DNA of 64,000 bases from Rhaphigaster nebulosa (Eukaryota > Arthropoda > Insecta > Hemiptera > Pentatomidae). Positions 22,172 to 34,287 of the stretch are shown here, piece after piece. Both the position numbers and the translations under genes were made by a program. The stretch's first letter is position 1. Every line of letters begins with the position of its first letter. The notes under the pieces were generated by a model. It was not told where the DNA came from and ran no database searches. It saw only the letters and a list, made by a program, of their open reading frames with translations. The stretch spans positions 144,146,764-144,210,763 of the forward strand of contig OX411308.1 of assembly GCA_948150685.1 (NCBI GenBank), in the 5' to 3' direction.

Positions 22172-23364
22172 GATAAACAATGTAGAGAAGACATGGGATA
22201 GAGGTAAAGCAGTATATCTAGCTTTCTTAGATTTACGGGCGGCTTTCGACCATGTTCCTAGACAGGAAGTATGGGATGCATTGGAAGATAGGAGAATCCC
22301 ACAAAATCTTATAAGTGCAATTAAGTCAGTTTACCAAGACCTAAAGGGAATAATAAGGCTAGCCGGCACTGAGTCCAGGTCGTTTCATTTCTTTAGGGGA
22401 GTTAAACAGGGCGATAGCCTAAGTCCCCTACTGTTCATAATTTTCATGGATGCCATTTGGAAATTTTGTAAACGGAGGACACCTAGAGCAATAGTGGGAT
22501 ACTGGAATATGGCCCTCGTGTTGACACAGGCATTGTTGTACGCAGATTATGTGGTATTGGTGGCGGATATTGCTGAATCTCTCCAGGTCACTGTGGATGA
22601 GTCGCAAGAAGAACTGCAACTAAGAAGCATGCAGATCAATGCCTCCAAAAGCAAGGTTATATTGGACCAAGAGTGTATTGGACCAAGGAACGAGGATTTT
22701 AGAATCACTTGCAATGGAGAGACCCTTGAGCAAACCGATACCTACTGCTACCTGGGAACAATGATCAGCAAGGATGGAAGAATAGACCAGGAGGTAATGA
22801 ATAGAGTCCAAAAGGCCAATGGAATATTCTACCAAATATCCATGACACTCATTGGAAAGCAGGAGTTGAGCAAGAAAGCGAATATTCTGCTATTCAAATC
22901 AGTTTTTCTCCCAGTGCTACTATACGGATCGGAAAGCTGGACCCTCCTGGACCGCCATGTCAGCAGGGTTGTATCTGCGGAAATGAGATTCCTACGGAAA
23001 ATATTAGGAAAAACCAGGCGAGACCGAATAAGGAATGAGAGGGTGCGAGAGGAAGTAGGAGTTAGATCCATCTTAGAGACGATTGAAGAAAGACAGCTGA
23101 AGTGGTTCGGGCATGTCAACAGAATGGGAGATGACCGTAAAGCCAGGTGGCTTCTAGAGGCAAGACCGGGAGGAAGGCGACCACAAGGCAGGCCAAGGCT
23201 CATGTATGCAGATTTGATTGAGAGAATTGGCACAGAAAGAGGATGCACCATGCCGGAGATGAGAAGGCTTGCACAGGACAGAGACCGTTGGACGAGATGG
23301 TCAGAGACAGCTACTCCACACTTAACAGCATTGAGGAGATAGTGAGAGAAAAGAAGAAGAAGCT
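22172..23364 (+). pseudogene. RTE-like reverse transcriptase, copy 2 (starts inside RT, catalytic Asp lost)
   Basis: Uninterrupted frame from 22170 to the stop ending at 23342, encoding the RT palm, thumb and C-terminal domain. Motif A (AFLDLRAAFDHVPR) and motif B (GVKQGDSLSPLLF) are intact. The catalytic YADD is YADY (22539-22550): the last codon is TAT, where GAT would give Asp, so a single base change kills activity. The thumb and the LKWFGHVNRM, RRPQGRPRL tail are intact and identical to copy 1. The segment has no endonuclease and no RT fingers and begins exactly at the duplication junction, so it is a duplicated piece rather than an independent insertion. No start codon is expected. Confidence 0.88.
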
Positions 23365-24232
23365 TTAGGGGCAGTAGCCCAGGACAGCGAATAATAAGAG
23401 GCGGCAAATGTTCAATAAACTGAAGTTCTATTCCAAAAAAGCTGTAATAAATAGTAGGTACAGGGATTACACCTGCTCTCGCCATAAAAATTTTCTCAGT
23501 GCAGGGACGGCAACTTCCTACCAACCCCTAAGCAGCAATAATGTAAATCCGCTTCTGAGTATGGGAGAGGAGAGGGGCTGTGAATACTGGAAAACACTTC
23601 GACCAAATAAAAAAAAATTAATAAGAATTTTTATTATGTATTATAAATTATGTATGGCGAACGTGGTAATTAGATTTGATTTAGTCACAGCTTAACTTCA
23701 ATAGAACTATTTAAATAATTAAAGTGTAAGGGGTGACTGTAAAATTTGTAATTTTTCTGGAAGGGAAAAGGCGCAAAGGCAAAACTCAGTCATCCATATT
23801 TACCCCAACGTTCACACTCCACGGAACTAGGGATTCAGACAGATGAATAGAGAATAATAATTCAGACATAATTTTCAATTCGTAATTATCACTATTACAG
23901 GATCTCTAATTTTTTACAGTACTGTTGACTTATAATAAAGCTTGATAAATGTCTGTATTATTTTATGACAATTTTGTTTTCAAAGATAATATGTGAACAA
24001 TAAACTGAGAAGAGATCGTCGGTGATCTTTGAATACTTTAATAGAACATTTCAGGTATCTATATTTTTTCTAACATGACACTCAACAATGACAACACACC
24101 TACAACTAAATTTCTTGTTTAAACTTCGAATTAGCACCAATAAGAGCATCTTATAGAAACGTGTCTAGAGTTTGGTTTAGTTTAGTGTCTCACTCCAATT
24201 GTTTACATTCCACTTATTTTGATAAACAATGT
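23365..24232. other. Non-coding sequence in the second copy of the tandem duplication
   Basis: Matches 21316-22183. No coding signal. Confidence 0.5.
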
Positions 24233-24709
24233 TTAAATAGCTACGGTTATCTAGGTATTCTGAGTATGGTTAAGTGCCTTCAAAACAGACCTGGTATCCA
24301 GAGGTCTATATTAAAATAGAACCAATTAAATAAATTTAAAAATCATTGAAATTATAAATTTTACTTCTTTGATATATATTATCACTTTTATTTAGAAAAT
24401 GGTCATTGAAAAATTTTCAATGATCCACTTTTTAAAAAGTAGATTCTTCAATGATAAATGATCAATTTATGATTCTTTTGCGCCTGGTTAACAAGATGTT
24501 AAACGATTCTATAAAAAACTTTCATTAATTAATAATTGCAAAATATAATCACAAACAAGTATAACACATACGACAGTTATCTTAACTATAAAAGGGAAAT
24601 GTTCAACAGTTCTTTACACAGAATTAAGAATAAACGTCCAACTTCTCGGATAGTTTAATTACTTATGGTCGTAACCTTCCTTCAGTTGAATTGTCTTATT
24701 TACTTAACA

Positions 24710-24829
24710 TTAATTTAACTTATTTTTCACTTCATCGACTGAATTCGTGTTCCTGCCGCTTAATGAGTTTTGGATACTGCGAAAAAAGTGATAATCCAAA
24801 GACGCTAAGTCAGGAGAATATAGTGGGTG
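24710..24829 (-). pseudogene. Mariner transposase C-terminal relic, minus strand
   Basis: Forty codons on the minus strand encode the mariner C-terminal signature: YSPDLASLDYHFFRS, then SLSGRN, then VDEVK. The Asp of LDYHFF sits where the third catalytic Asp of DD34D mariners lies. It ends at an early TAA. It faces a plus-strand relic of the same region 98 bases to the right, forming an imperfect inverted repeat. Confidence 0.8.
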
Positions 24830-24927
24830 AAGAATAATTCCATATCCCACCAAACAGGCATCATTACTTTTTCTGATAAAGTCCTTATCTCACTTCTGTT
24901 CTTTGTGTTTCTCCAGGACTTCACTCA

Positions 24928-25146
24928 CCATATTCTCCTGACTTAGTCTCTTCGGATTATTACCTTTTTCGCAGTCTCCAAAACGCATTAAGTAGCAGGA
25001 ACATGAATTCAGCCGATGAAGTGAAAAACGAGGTGTTGGCTTTCTTTAATTCAAAAACAAAGAATTTTTTCTGAAAAGGTATACAAAATTTGGTTTCAAG
25101 ATGACAAACTATTATAGAGCAAGATGGTAAATACCTTTTAGATTGA
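24928..25146 (+). pseudogene. Mariner transposase C-terminal relic, plus strand
   Basis: Seventy-three codons in one frame: PYSPDLVSSDYYLFRS, NALSSRN, ADEVKNEVLAFFNSK and the C-terminal block IIEQDGKYLLD before the natural TGA. Two internal TGA codons interrupt it. This is the end of a mariner-family (DD34D) transposase; the catalytic Asp of SSDYYLF is kept. The rest of the gene and the terminal repeats were not found. Confidence 0.85.
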
Positions 25147-25839
25147 ACGTGTTTTATTAATTTTTTCCTACCCCTATATCACGCAATTAAATACCTACAT
25201 TACTTATGGGATGACCTGATTGTTTTGTAGTCCATCGGTTGCTGATTGAAGAGAGTTTTGCATCAATAATTGATTTTTATAGGAAAGAAAATAAAGAAGG
25301 GGTGAGCTTGGACAGATTTAGACTCTTCACTCTGGCAGTAAATAAATATGAATAATAATTACTATCTCAGTTTTTATAAGAAATGGAAGTAAAGGGAGTT
25401 TTACAGTATCATTATTCTCAAATAGTCCCCAAATAAAATTTTGATACTGGAAGATGTAAGAGGTTTAACGTCCTTATGCTCCAAATTACACAATCTACAT
25501 TTTCTAGTATCCAGTAATTAATAATTAATATCTTAGATGGCTTCCAGTTAGAGTAATGTATGCCATTTTGTAAAATGCCTGAAAATGTTTGCGTAAGCTT
25601 ATTTAAATTAGAGGAACGAAGAGACCAATATTTTAAAAGTTATGCTCTTCTATAAGGCTTCGAAAGAATCAATATTAGGATGTAAAATTAAATTTAGATT
25701 TTTCTTATTTATATATTTATAGGTTTTGTGATATAGTATTAGCGGATTGATCGTGAAGATGAAAAGTGAGGCCTTCAATGGACAAGTATATATTTTAGAC
25801 ATACTTGCGGAAGGTAGTTCACTACACAAACTTTTAAAT

Positions 25840-25997
25840 AATTGTGAAATTATTGATTGAAAACATGAAACTTATTCTCGTTTGGACAACTTAATTGCAG
25901 TTTAGACATATTATTTTCGTGTTGACGCAGTTCCTTCAAAATGTCTGCAAGAAATGAACAATATTTTATACGTTATTATTTTAAAGGTTATTGTGGA
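25840..25997 (+). repeat. Family C repeat fragment, cut by family A
   Basis: Similar to 12820-13040 in the same order of blocks (GTGAAATTATTG, a TGACGCAGTTCCTTCAAAATG-like block, TTATTATTTTAAAGG). The match stops where family A copy 3 begins, indicating that A inserted into or next to C. Confidence 0.5.
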
Positions 25998-26000
25998 TTT

Positions 26001-26900
26001 TTACTTCCTTGTGCGAAGTAAAGGAATCGCGAAAATTTTCGGTTTCCAGATTTCAACAGAAATATCCATTTTGACCATCCCTGAATCCATTTTGACTAGT
26101 TTCGTCGTGACGTCTGTACGTACGTACGTTCGTATCTCGCATAACTCAAAAACGATAGTCGTAGAAAGTTAAAATTTCATGTTTAGGATTATTTTATAAT
26201 CTAGTTGTGAACCTCCCTTTTTGGTTACTGTATGATTACCGGTACTTTACTTGAAGTTCATTACTGATTTTCATCAAAAATTATATTAAAATATTATACA
26301 AAACTTCTCAAATTTAGTATTTAAGACTCACATATTAATATAAACAACATAATAAGTTTTGGTAAACATTGGCAAACCGGAAGTTTGCTTTGGAAGTTTA
26401 CTTGAAGGTCATATTAGACTTTCATCAAAAAGTGTATTAAAATATAATGTAAAATATAAATTAACACAAATTTGGTAAATTAGATTCTTATATCAATATA
26501 AGTAATTTAATAGATTTTGGCTGAAATTGAAGATCCGAATGAGGTACTTTACTTGAAGGTCATAATAAGCTTACATCAAAAATTATATTTAAATTAAATA
26601 CATAAATCATATGTTTCGGTAATAAAGGTTAAAAACGCAATTTGGTTTCCAATCCAATTAAACATTTTTATTACTTGTTTTAAGTGTTAAAATTGAGTGT
26701 AAAATACTGGTGTTCCTCCCCATTTGTGTGTGTCTGTGTGTCAATAAATGGGTGTCGCGACGCCGAGTGTCGTTTTTGAGACATGTAATCTTCGGAAACT
26801 TAAGTGAAAGTAACCAAATTCAGGATCACGTTTTGAAACACCGATTTATAGTTTTATAGGCGTACAAGGAAGTCATGTGTTGTCCACATCAGATACTTTA
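26001..26900 (+). repeat. Repeat family A, copy 3 (about 0.9 kb, near full length)
   Basis: It begins ACTTCCTTGTGCGAAGTAAAGG and carries the CATTTTGACCATCCCTGAA block, a (CGTA)n stretch, and internal degenerate repeats around TTTACTTGAAGGTC. Near its right end are the GTGTCGCGACGCCGAGTG block and GTACAAGGAAGT. The 12-bp ACTTCCTTGTAC/GTACAAGGAAGT pair is inverted, and about 30 further bases (TCATGTGTTGTCCACATCAGA) are shared by all copies. No coding capacity. It resembles a non-autonomous DNA transposon, but the class is unproven. Confidence 0.85.
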
Positions 26901-28015
26901 TTTTACAAAATTCTTGCCAACGCTCATTATTTTCTGTTTATTTCTTACGTTGCTGTCTGTATTGCCATTGCATTTAATTATGTTACGTGCAACTGTTGTT
27001 TGCTGCATAATTTTTTCCATGTTTTTACTGAAACATGTGATGTTTTTACTGAAAAGTGGAAAAAATATATAAATATTATGTTTTGTATTTTTTTCCAGTG
27101 ATTAAAACCCTCATCAGTACGAAAAATCATCTTGTTAAAATATGAAATTTTTAAATGTTTACTGAATAAAATTTTTCATTGGTATGGTAAAAATTGTAAG
27201 CGATCTTTTACACTAAAAAAAAAAATAACTCATGAAAATCAGATGAAAATGAATTATCTCTAGTTAACAGGGAGATATTTGAAGAAGCTCGGAAGTATAT
27301 GGCTCAACTTTGCTTCGGAAAGAGTTTGGTCTTAAAAAGCATTTATCCAATAATGAGAATAACCGTGTAGCTACTTGGATAAAGAAGTAACGGTCCGTTC
27401 CAGAAAAACCAAAGCCAAGATTGCAAGGAATTATGTATGTGTGGCCAACTACTGTAAACCTCTTCGCGCAGCACATCGTTGTGTGCCGATGTATTTTTCC
27501 GGCCAATAGTAGAAAAGTAACGAATATGTCTTTTGTTTTTATTTTTTAAATTTTGATTTATTTTTCTTCTTAGTTTAGTATCACTGAGTGTTATGTGAAG
27601 GTATCTAGATAGTAATTGTTGCGCTATTTACAGTTTTATTATAATAAAAAAATAAATAAAATACATAAAGGTCAAGGAGCCCATTGCTTTGGATTATCAT
27701 CTCTCCTACTATTAATAAATGACCAGTTAGAATAGTAATAAGGCTTAGGTAACTCGAAGGTTTGATCTCAGTAATCGTCCGATCAACTATCAAAGGTACT
27801 TTCACTTAAACAAGTCGAAACCCAAATCTATGGGTCTTAACAAAATCGTTCCATATACGCCTTGGTCAACCACTGGTCAACTGGGCGATTACCCGCCGGT
27901 TCAGCGCTGGTTAAATTATAGAAGTTTCGTTCCCTATCTAGACAAACATCTTCACACGCCTATTTCATTCACCACGAAGAGCGTACTAGAGCTAAATTCA
28001 CAAGGCTTATGTTTT
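26901..28015. other. Mostly AT-rich spacer between two family A copies
   Basis: No recognisable gene. A GC-richer islet at about 27780-28010 has an open frame (27830-28036) that runs into the following repeat, so it is not convincing. A fragment at 27264-27500 has a helix-turn-helix-transposase feel but breaks frame repeatedly. Confidence 0.35.
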
Positions 28016-28017
28016 TT

Positions 28018-28914
28018 TCTTCCTTGTACGAAGTAAAGGAAGTTTTGTAATCGCGAAAATTTTCGGTTTTCAGATTTCAACGAAAATATCCATTTTGACC
28101 ATCCCTGAATCCATTTTGACTAGTTTCGTCGTGACGTCTGTACGTACGTACATTCGTATCTCGCATAATTCAAAAACGGTTAGCTGTAGAAAGTTGAAAT
28201 TTTGTATTTAGGATTGCTTTAAAATCTAGTTGTGAACCTCCATTTTTGGTTATTGCTTGATCACCGGAAGTGTTACTTTACTTGAAGGTCATAATTGATT
28301 TCCATAAAAAATTATATTAAAATATTATGCAAAACTTCTCAAATTTAGTATTTAAGACTCACATATTAATATAAACAACATAATAAGTTTGGTAAACATT
28401 GGCAAACCGGAAGTTGTGGTTTACTTGAAGGTCATATTAAACTTTCACCAAAAATTATATTAAAATATAATGCAAAACATCTCAAATTTGGTAAATAGGA
28501 CTTTTATATTGATGTGAATGTATTTACTATATTTTGGTTAAAATTGGTGAGCCGAAAACGGTACTTTACTTGAAGGTCATAATAAACTTACATCAAAAAT
28601 TATATTTAAATTAAATACATAAATCATATGTTTCGGTAATAAAGGTTACAAACGCAATTTGGTTTCCAATCTAAATAAAAAAATTTAAAATTTCTTTTAA
28701 GTGTTAAAATTGAGTGTAAAATACTGGTTTTCCTCCCCATTTGTGTGTTTGTGTCAATAAATGGGTGTCGCGACGCCGAGTGTCGTTTTTGAGATACTGC
28801 AATCTTCGGAAACTACTAACCAAATTGAGGATCACTTTTTGAGCCACCGATGTATAGTTTAATAGGCGTACAAGGAAGTCATGTGTTGTCCACATCAGAT
28901 ATTTTATTAATAGT
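28018..28914 (+). repeat. Repeat family A, copy 4 (about 0.9 kb, near full length)
   Basis: Begins CTTCCTTGTACGAAGTAAAGG, ends GTACAAGGAAGTCATGTG and the following shared bases. Three internal units are clear here, with TTTACTTGAAGGTC at 28277, 28420 and 28565, a spacing of about 144 bp. Same length and order as copy 3, diverged by scattered substitutions and small indels. Confidence 0.87.
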
Positions 28915-31570
28915 AAACCTAAAGTATTTGCAAATTTAACATTGTTTTCGAACTTTCTTCTTATAAACAATTTATATTTTATTCTCCACCAGTTCCATTA
29001 ATCTTTATCATTATCAGTCCCGAATCATAGTAAATCGGCGATGATAACAAACAGCAGTTTTTCACACTTAAATCTAATATATTGTTCATACACTCACAAA
29101 TTCACCATGCCACACTCTTCCTGCTTTTGTAGACTTCTAAATTCTAAAGTGGTCTCGTCCTTCTTCGTACCACATATTCTACGTTACGTTTTATTTTTGA
29201 AAACAATTAAGCGTTGTTCTTTTGTTTAAGAATAGAACTGGGGGGAGGAGATATTGCGTTTCTACCCATTTGGCGCGAAGGGGATAATTTTGCGATCAAT
29301 AGAAACAAGCATTTTTTAAATTCACTTTTATTTCCTCTTGATTCTCGTTTCTTGTAGATATTTTAACCAGCCGAAAATTTACGCTTCTCTACTTTTCCAA
29401 AAGTAATCCTTGTATTTATATCATTGTAATTATTTTGGTTTCTATTTATCATATATTTGGTTTTACTGTTTCATTGGGTCTCCTTTGTATATTTCCGATC
29501 CAAATTAAATCCGACCCTTACTTAATAAATATGGCTATTTATTGAATGTATATTCAGAAGAGAAGATAATTCAAAATTCTTGAAATCGTATACTTTATAA
29601 TATATTTTTCGTAAGAAGTTTAGCATAAAGATCTAATTATGGCATAGTTTTAGGCAAGATACATGATTCTATATATCGGTGATTGAGTTTGTGTTATTTA
29701 CATAAATAAGGAGTTAGTTACTATGCTGTCACTTTGTGAAAACCTCTCAATTATTTTTTTTTTTTATTTCCATACGAGAAAAAAAGTGTTCCTGTTATAT
29801 GTGTCCCATCAATTTTTTTTTTTTTTGGAACTAATTTCTCAACCATATTTAGTAGATTCCTTAATAAATAAAATAAATACACATCAGAAAAGAAAAAGAA
29901 ATACATATTCAAATCTATGTAAATTCTTAATAGTATATACTTCGGCAAAGCAATTTCTGACTACATGGTTAGTTTTTGGTGAGTTATTTCTCTTAAAAGT
30001 TTTTTTTTTTTTTTTTTTTTTGTAACACTTTCTCTATCTGACGTATAAATTATTATTTGTATGGTACTTGCTATTAAATATTCTCTATATGAAATTTTGA
30101 TTCTATTTTTTTTTTAATTCTTTTTTTTTACTTTATGATGGATACAATTGCTTTGGATCAACAGATTTTCTTTGTAGCGCTGTCATTTATTCATCTATGG
30201 CAATGTTCATTAAAATATTTCAAAACTTTACTTTTTGATCAAAGCCTAATGATATGAGTTACTAGATATGTTATCAAAACTGCAATTTTGAGTAGTTTCG
30301 GATATAACTCGTCATGAATGAAATAAAAAAAAAAGTACTTACACCGACAGCATGCAAAAATACCTCTAAGATATATATGTTCAAGGCTGGCACCAGCTTC
30401 CATTTTTAGTAGGACGAGTCCAAATGGCCGAAGGCAACGGTACATAAGAGGGTTCGTTAAGGACAATACGCTGCGAACTGTCACTTTGAAATTTTACAGG
30501 CGCTCCATAAGCACGCCCATAAGAAATAGTTTATCGGACTAATAAGTCCTCCAAAAAATTTAGGAAAATACAACTGTAAGTATGGTTTATAAAGCAAAAT
30601 GGAATCCTTCTTCTGAATAAAAGAAATGTTGCTTCGTTGAATTATAAAACTCTTTCCTACGTGAGTCATGAAATTCTGCTCAAAGTAAAGTAACTCATTT
30701 ATTTCACATGAGATTTTCGGCCTTTTCCGAAAATCATTTTAAAATTAGAAATAATTAACAATTAACATAAAAGTGTGCGCCAAGCGTATTTTAGGATGTT
30801 ACTTTGAATATATTGCAAAATATTGTTATGATATATACATAAATTCCTTTTCGTATAAATGATTATATACTCATGCATACATAACAGAATCTAATGTGAC
30901 AAGACATAGCAATAGAACCATTATGCGATCGTAATATTATGTGAAGGTTTATCGTGATTTAAATTTTTTAATATATATTTTAATGTCCAATGTAAGATAT
31001 TTAAATGAATAACCAGAGAATCAGATAACTCTATTTATTGCTATTTTTTAAAAATTCAAAATATCATATTTTCTGAACGCTTTTGTGAATAATGTTTGTG
31101 ATAACTGAACCTTATATGTATCTCTGCCAGTTATTCTAGTAATTTATAAATTTAAAAAATTGACTTATTTTAGGTCGTTCTTTTCTGAATTCTTCCAAAT
31201 TATAAATTTTATAAATATATTTAATACTTTAGATAGTTTATTATCACAAAATATGGCAAATTGTTTTGAATTCTAGTTTTAATGCGTATAACATGTTTTT
31301 TATTATATAGTACTTATACATTTATAATGATTATACTACAATCATATTTACAAAATAGAATTCATATTTTTATATTCTAAATAATGGAAGATTTGTTGGT
31401 CTGTACATAATTACAAAAGTGAATGCCAAGTTTCTCTAGTTACAAGTGAAAAACATTGAGGGCAATATATTATTAATGACAAAATGCAATTAATTATTAC
31501 GGTAATTTCATTTGAAATCTTTCTGGACAACAACTTTCGGTTTTTATCTCTTAAAAATTAATTGAATATG
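28915..31570. other. AT-rich DNA with poly-T runs, no recognisable genes
   Basis: Several poly-T tracts (about 29753, 29812, 30000). A small GC-richer patch at 30360-30530 has a minus-strand 43-codon frame followed by a TGA, but no family is recognisable. Confidence 0.4.
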
Positions 31571-31572
31571 TT

Positions 31573-31812
31573 TTAATTTTATAACAAAATAGTTTGTGAT
31601 AAAGCAACACTTTTTCTGATTATTTTATTTTTACTCTGAATAGAATGAGGACCAAATACTTATCTATGATTATTATATATTCATCCTTTAATTTAATTTT
31701 ATAACAAAATAGTTTGTGATAAAGCAACCCTTTTTCTGATTATTTTATTTTTACTCTGAATAGAATGAGGACCAAATACTTATCTATGATTATTATATAT
31801 TCATCCTTTTCT
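31573..31812. repeat. Tandem duplication of a 120-bp unit (two copies)
   Basis: The block from TAATTTTATAACAAAATAG to TATATATTCATCCTTT occurs at 31573 and again at 31693. The only difference seen is ACAC versus ACCC in the middle. Near identity implies a recent event. Non-coding. Confidence 0.93.
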
Positions 31813-32359
31813 GTCCATAATGGGAAATTCATCATACCTATTGAAATGTTTCAATTTTTAAGCACATACTCTGGAATAATTAGGAATTATTATTATTTAA
31901 TATGCCATCAAATAAATTATTTTAATATTTGGGATACAAATTTGTTAAGCTGAAGCTTTTAAAATATAACTATATATAAGCTATTTTTAATAATATAATA
32001 TATTGTACTTGATCTCCTATTCATATGGTATTCTATAGTTTAATAATATATTATTATTTTTTTTATCGGTTGCTTAGTTGCTAAAAATATTTTTTTCAAA
32101 TATCATGAATTTTATCATTAATTTTAAACTGTATGCTATGTATATTTTAATTATATATTGTGTATACATTTTAGCTATTGGTATAAACAGTATAATTCTT
32201 TTTTTTATAATAAAAAACTAATTATTTATTTCGAAAACAACGAAACAATATTCTGTAACCTCTGGAATCAAATCTTCAGTTGAAAAACGGAAATAAAAAT
32301 TGAACAATTCCAATTTTTAAAAACACTATTTCTCTTTATAAAAGCCAAATCTTGCATTA

Positions 32360-32670
32360 TTTAAGCATAAAATATGCTCGGCGCACACTTGTGACATGAC
32401 TTGGCCAATCTACTTGCCATCTGCTCACGTGCTTGTATCCACATAGATCGCGGAATGTGCGGTTTGGACTCTGTACAACACTCAAAGCTTCTCTGTCGGC
32501 GATCTCGGGAAGACTGAGGGAGCTCCCCTCCCAGCAGTGCAGCCAACCCCCTCCACGATTAGTGGTGAAGTAGTTCCACCAACTGTTACCTTTAAGTCTA
32601 TTTCTAGGAGGGATGTCTTACCTTGTGATGAATTGGTGTCACCCTATCTGTATCTGAACCATTAGCTTAT
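32360..32670. other. Unclassified GC-richer islet
   Basis: Abrupt GC-rich block (GCGATCTCGGGAAGACTGAGG, CCAACCCCCTCCACG). The minus frame 32546-32361 is open for 61 codons but has no recognisable motif. The sharp edges suggest a transposon scrap or exon; I cannot decide. Confidence 0.25.
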
Positions 32671-33150
32671 CGGGACGAGATTACATTTTAATTTCATCTT
32701 TGTTATTTAAATATTTGAGTAGTTCTGAAACTAGGTAGTTAATCAAATACATGATCTTTATCCAGAAGTAGGAACATAGAAAACCAGAAGCAAAGAATGC
32801 ACCGCTTGGATTTTTTTATTTATTCAAAAGTAGGCTGACCTATGTACAAGCAGAGTACTTAAGGGTTAAACTAACCTGACTATATGCCTTGCAATTGTAA
32901 AAGTGGTTTTTATTTGGTTGCCAAAATTTTAATTTTTTTAAGTGAAATATTACTTCTTTTTTTTAAATCGTCACAATGACTGAAACTAAGTAAAACATTA
33001 ATTTCAACTCATTTTTCTTATGATTTACAACATTAAATTTAAGCTGTAGCTTACAAAATAATTTATTATTTGCAATTGAACAGAAAATTAGTGTGACTAT
33101 TATGTGCAACAGAGTAATTCTGTGCAGTTTGGGTTAAAGGATGGAAGTAA

Positions 33151-33347
33151 TTTTTTTGCGACAATGGATTAACATTTTATTTTGTTTTTTCTAATTGACT
33201 TTACCTTTGAGAAAAAGAAAATAAGTCAATGAAACAATGGTCACATGGAACGTGAAAATTGTTTCAGTGATTAATATCCTTTTTCTCAAAGGTCAAGTTC
33301 ATTAGAAAGAACGAAATGTAACAAATCCATTGTTGCAAAAAAAAAAA
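33151..33347. mobile_element. MITE-like short inverted-repeat element
   Basis: About 197 bp. Arms of about 70 bp (33151-33221 and 33275-33347) are imperfect reverse complements. They share TTTTTTGCRACAATGGATT at the outside and ACCTTTGAGAAAAAG at the inside. A diverged single arm lies at about 61855-61930 (CCCAAAGGTAAAGTTCATT...), so it is a repeat family. No coding capacity. Flanking duplications are obscured by the T and A runs. Confidence 0.7.
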
Positions 33348-34019
33348 CTTATTTATTAGTATTTATTTTAGAATTAATTCAATTTTTGAAGATAAATAAT
33401 GGAGATGAACTGAATGAGTTTTCTGAAGAAATTGCAATTATTTAACCTCTAAGAGAAATATTATTTCAGTAAAACTGTAGCCACATTTTCCACAAGCGAT
33501 ATACAAACAGTCAGCGATCTTGAAACAATTAGATCTGGAAATGATAGACTGAATCGTTACGTGCACTAAAGAGTTTATTAAAAAAAAAAATTGATCGTTC
33601 TTATTCACGTGATCCGAATATAAATGGTATATAACAGGAAGAGATCATATGTATGCTTCATATGAATTCTTAATAGGAATCCAAAAAATCAAAGCCGGAT
33701 CAACATAAATTAAATATGCTGTGCTGATTTTATTCACCCTGTTGCTAGAATTCCAGGAAGATTATTGTTTTAGTTGGTTTCCGTCCGAGTATATCAAAAA
33801 AATTGTACAAAGTTGCAGAGATTCGAAATATCTTGGACAAATTTACAGATTTACAGAATTCTCAATATAGATGAGAATGTTTAAGAATATCGAGTCTGTT
33901 ATAATTTCATTCAGCATATGCCAAATAAACCCGCTAAGTATGGGATACATTTGTCTGCTCTTAAATAAATAATAGATTGTGGCGGCAAGCCAGTGATAAC
34001 GATATCAGCGCCAGGGAGG

Positions 34020-34287
34020 CAGGATGGGATGCAGACAGCGCTAGCAGCTGTGGAGCCGGCCGACATGGTCAAACTCAGCACCATTGCTAACCGCATCGCC
34101 GAGATTCAGGGATACCGAACCGGCGAAGTAGCTGCCATGCGGCCCTCCACCTCCAGCGACAGAGAAGATAGGCTTCTAGCGGCTCTGGAGAGATTAACCG
34201 ATCGCGTCGCAGCTCTAGAAACCCGAAGAAAGTATGAAGAGAGGAACCGGCCACGAAGCCGTAGCAGAAATACGGTGGAATCAGACC
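34020..34287 (+). pseudogene. Gag C-terminal fragment of the deleted Ty3/gypsy element
   Basis: The open frame starting at 33993 encodes a helical stretch (ADMVKLSTIANRIAE), a coiled-coil-like LLAALERLTDRVAAL and an Arg-Ser-rich tail typical of the end of some Ty3/gypsy gag proteins. It starts immediately after the left 42-bp repeat and fuses to RT sequence at about 34288, so the gag N-terminus, the zinc knuckle, protease and the start of RT are missing. Confidence 0.65.

Larger units (their letters stand above)
20650..24232. repeat. Tandem duplication, 2,049-bp period, copies apparently identical
   Basis: 20650-22183 and 22699-24232 (1,534 bp each) read the same by eye throughout, including every predicted open frame on both strands. 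The intervening 22184-22698 (515 bp) is present once. The repeated block contains the RT C-terminus and about 870 bases of AT-rich sequence beyond the element's (GAA)n-like end. The junction at 22172-22183 and the right end at 24221-24232 both read GATAAACAATGT, a 12-bp microhomology that could have mediated the duplication. Confidence 0.93.

Noticed and set aside
27264..27506. A helix-turn-helix transposase remnant
   Set aside because: Suggestive words in alternating frames (ATWIKK, FGKSLVLK) but no block long enough to name a family.
27830..28036. A 68-codon plus-strand gene
   Set aside because: The frame runs into family A copy 4 and its end is repeat sequence.
30360..30530. A minus-strand exon ending in a stop codon
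   Set aside because: Composition is protein-like, but the frame is short, the acceptor is poor and neighbouring frames look equally plausible.
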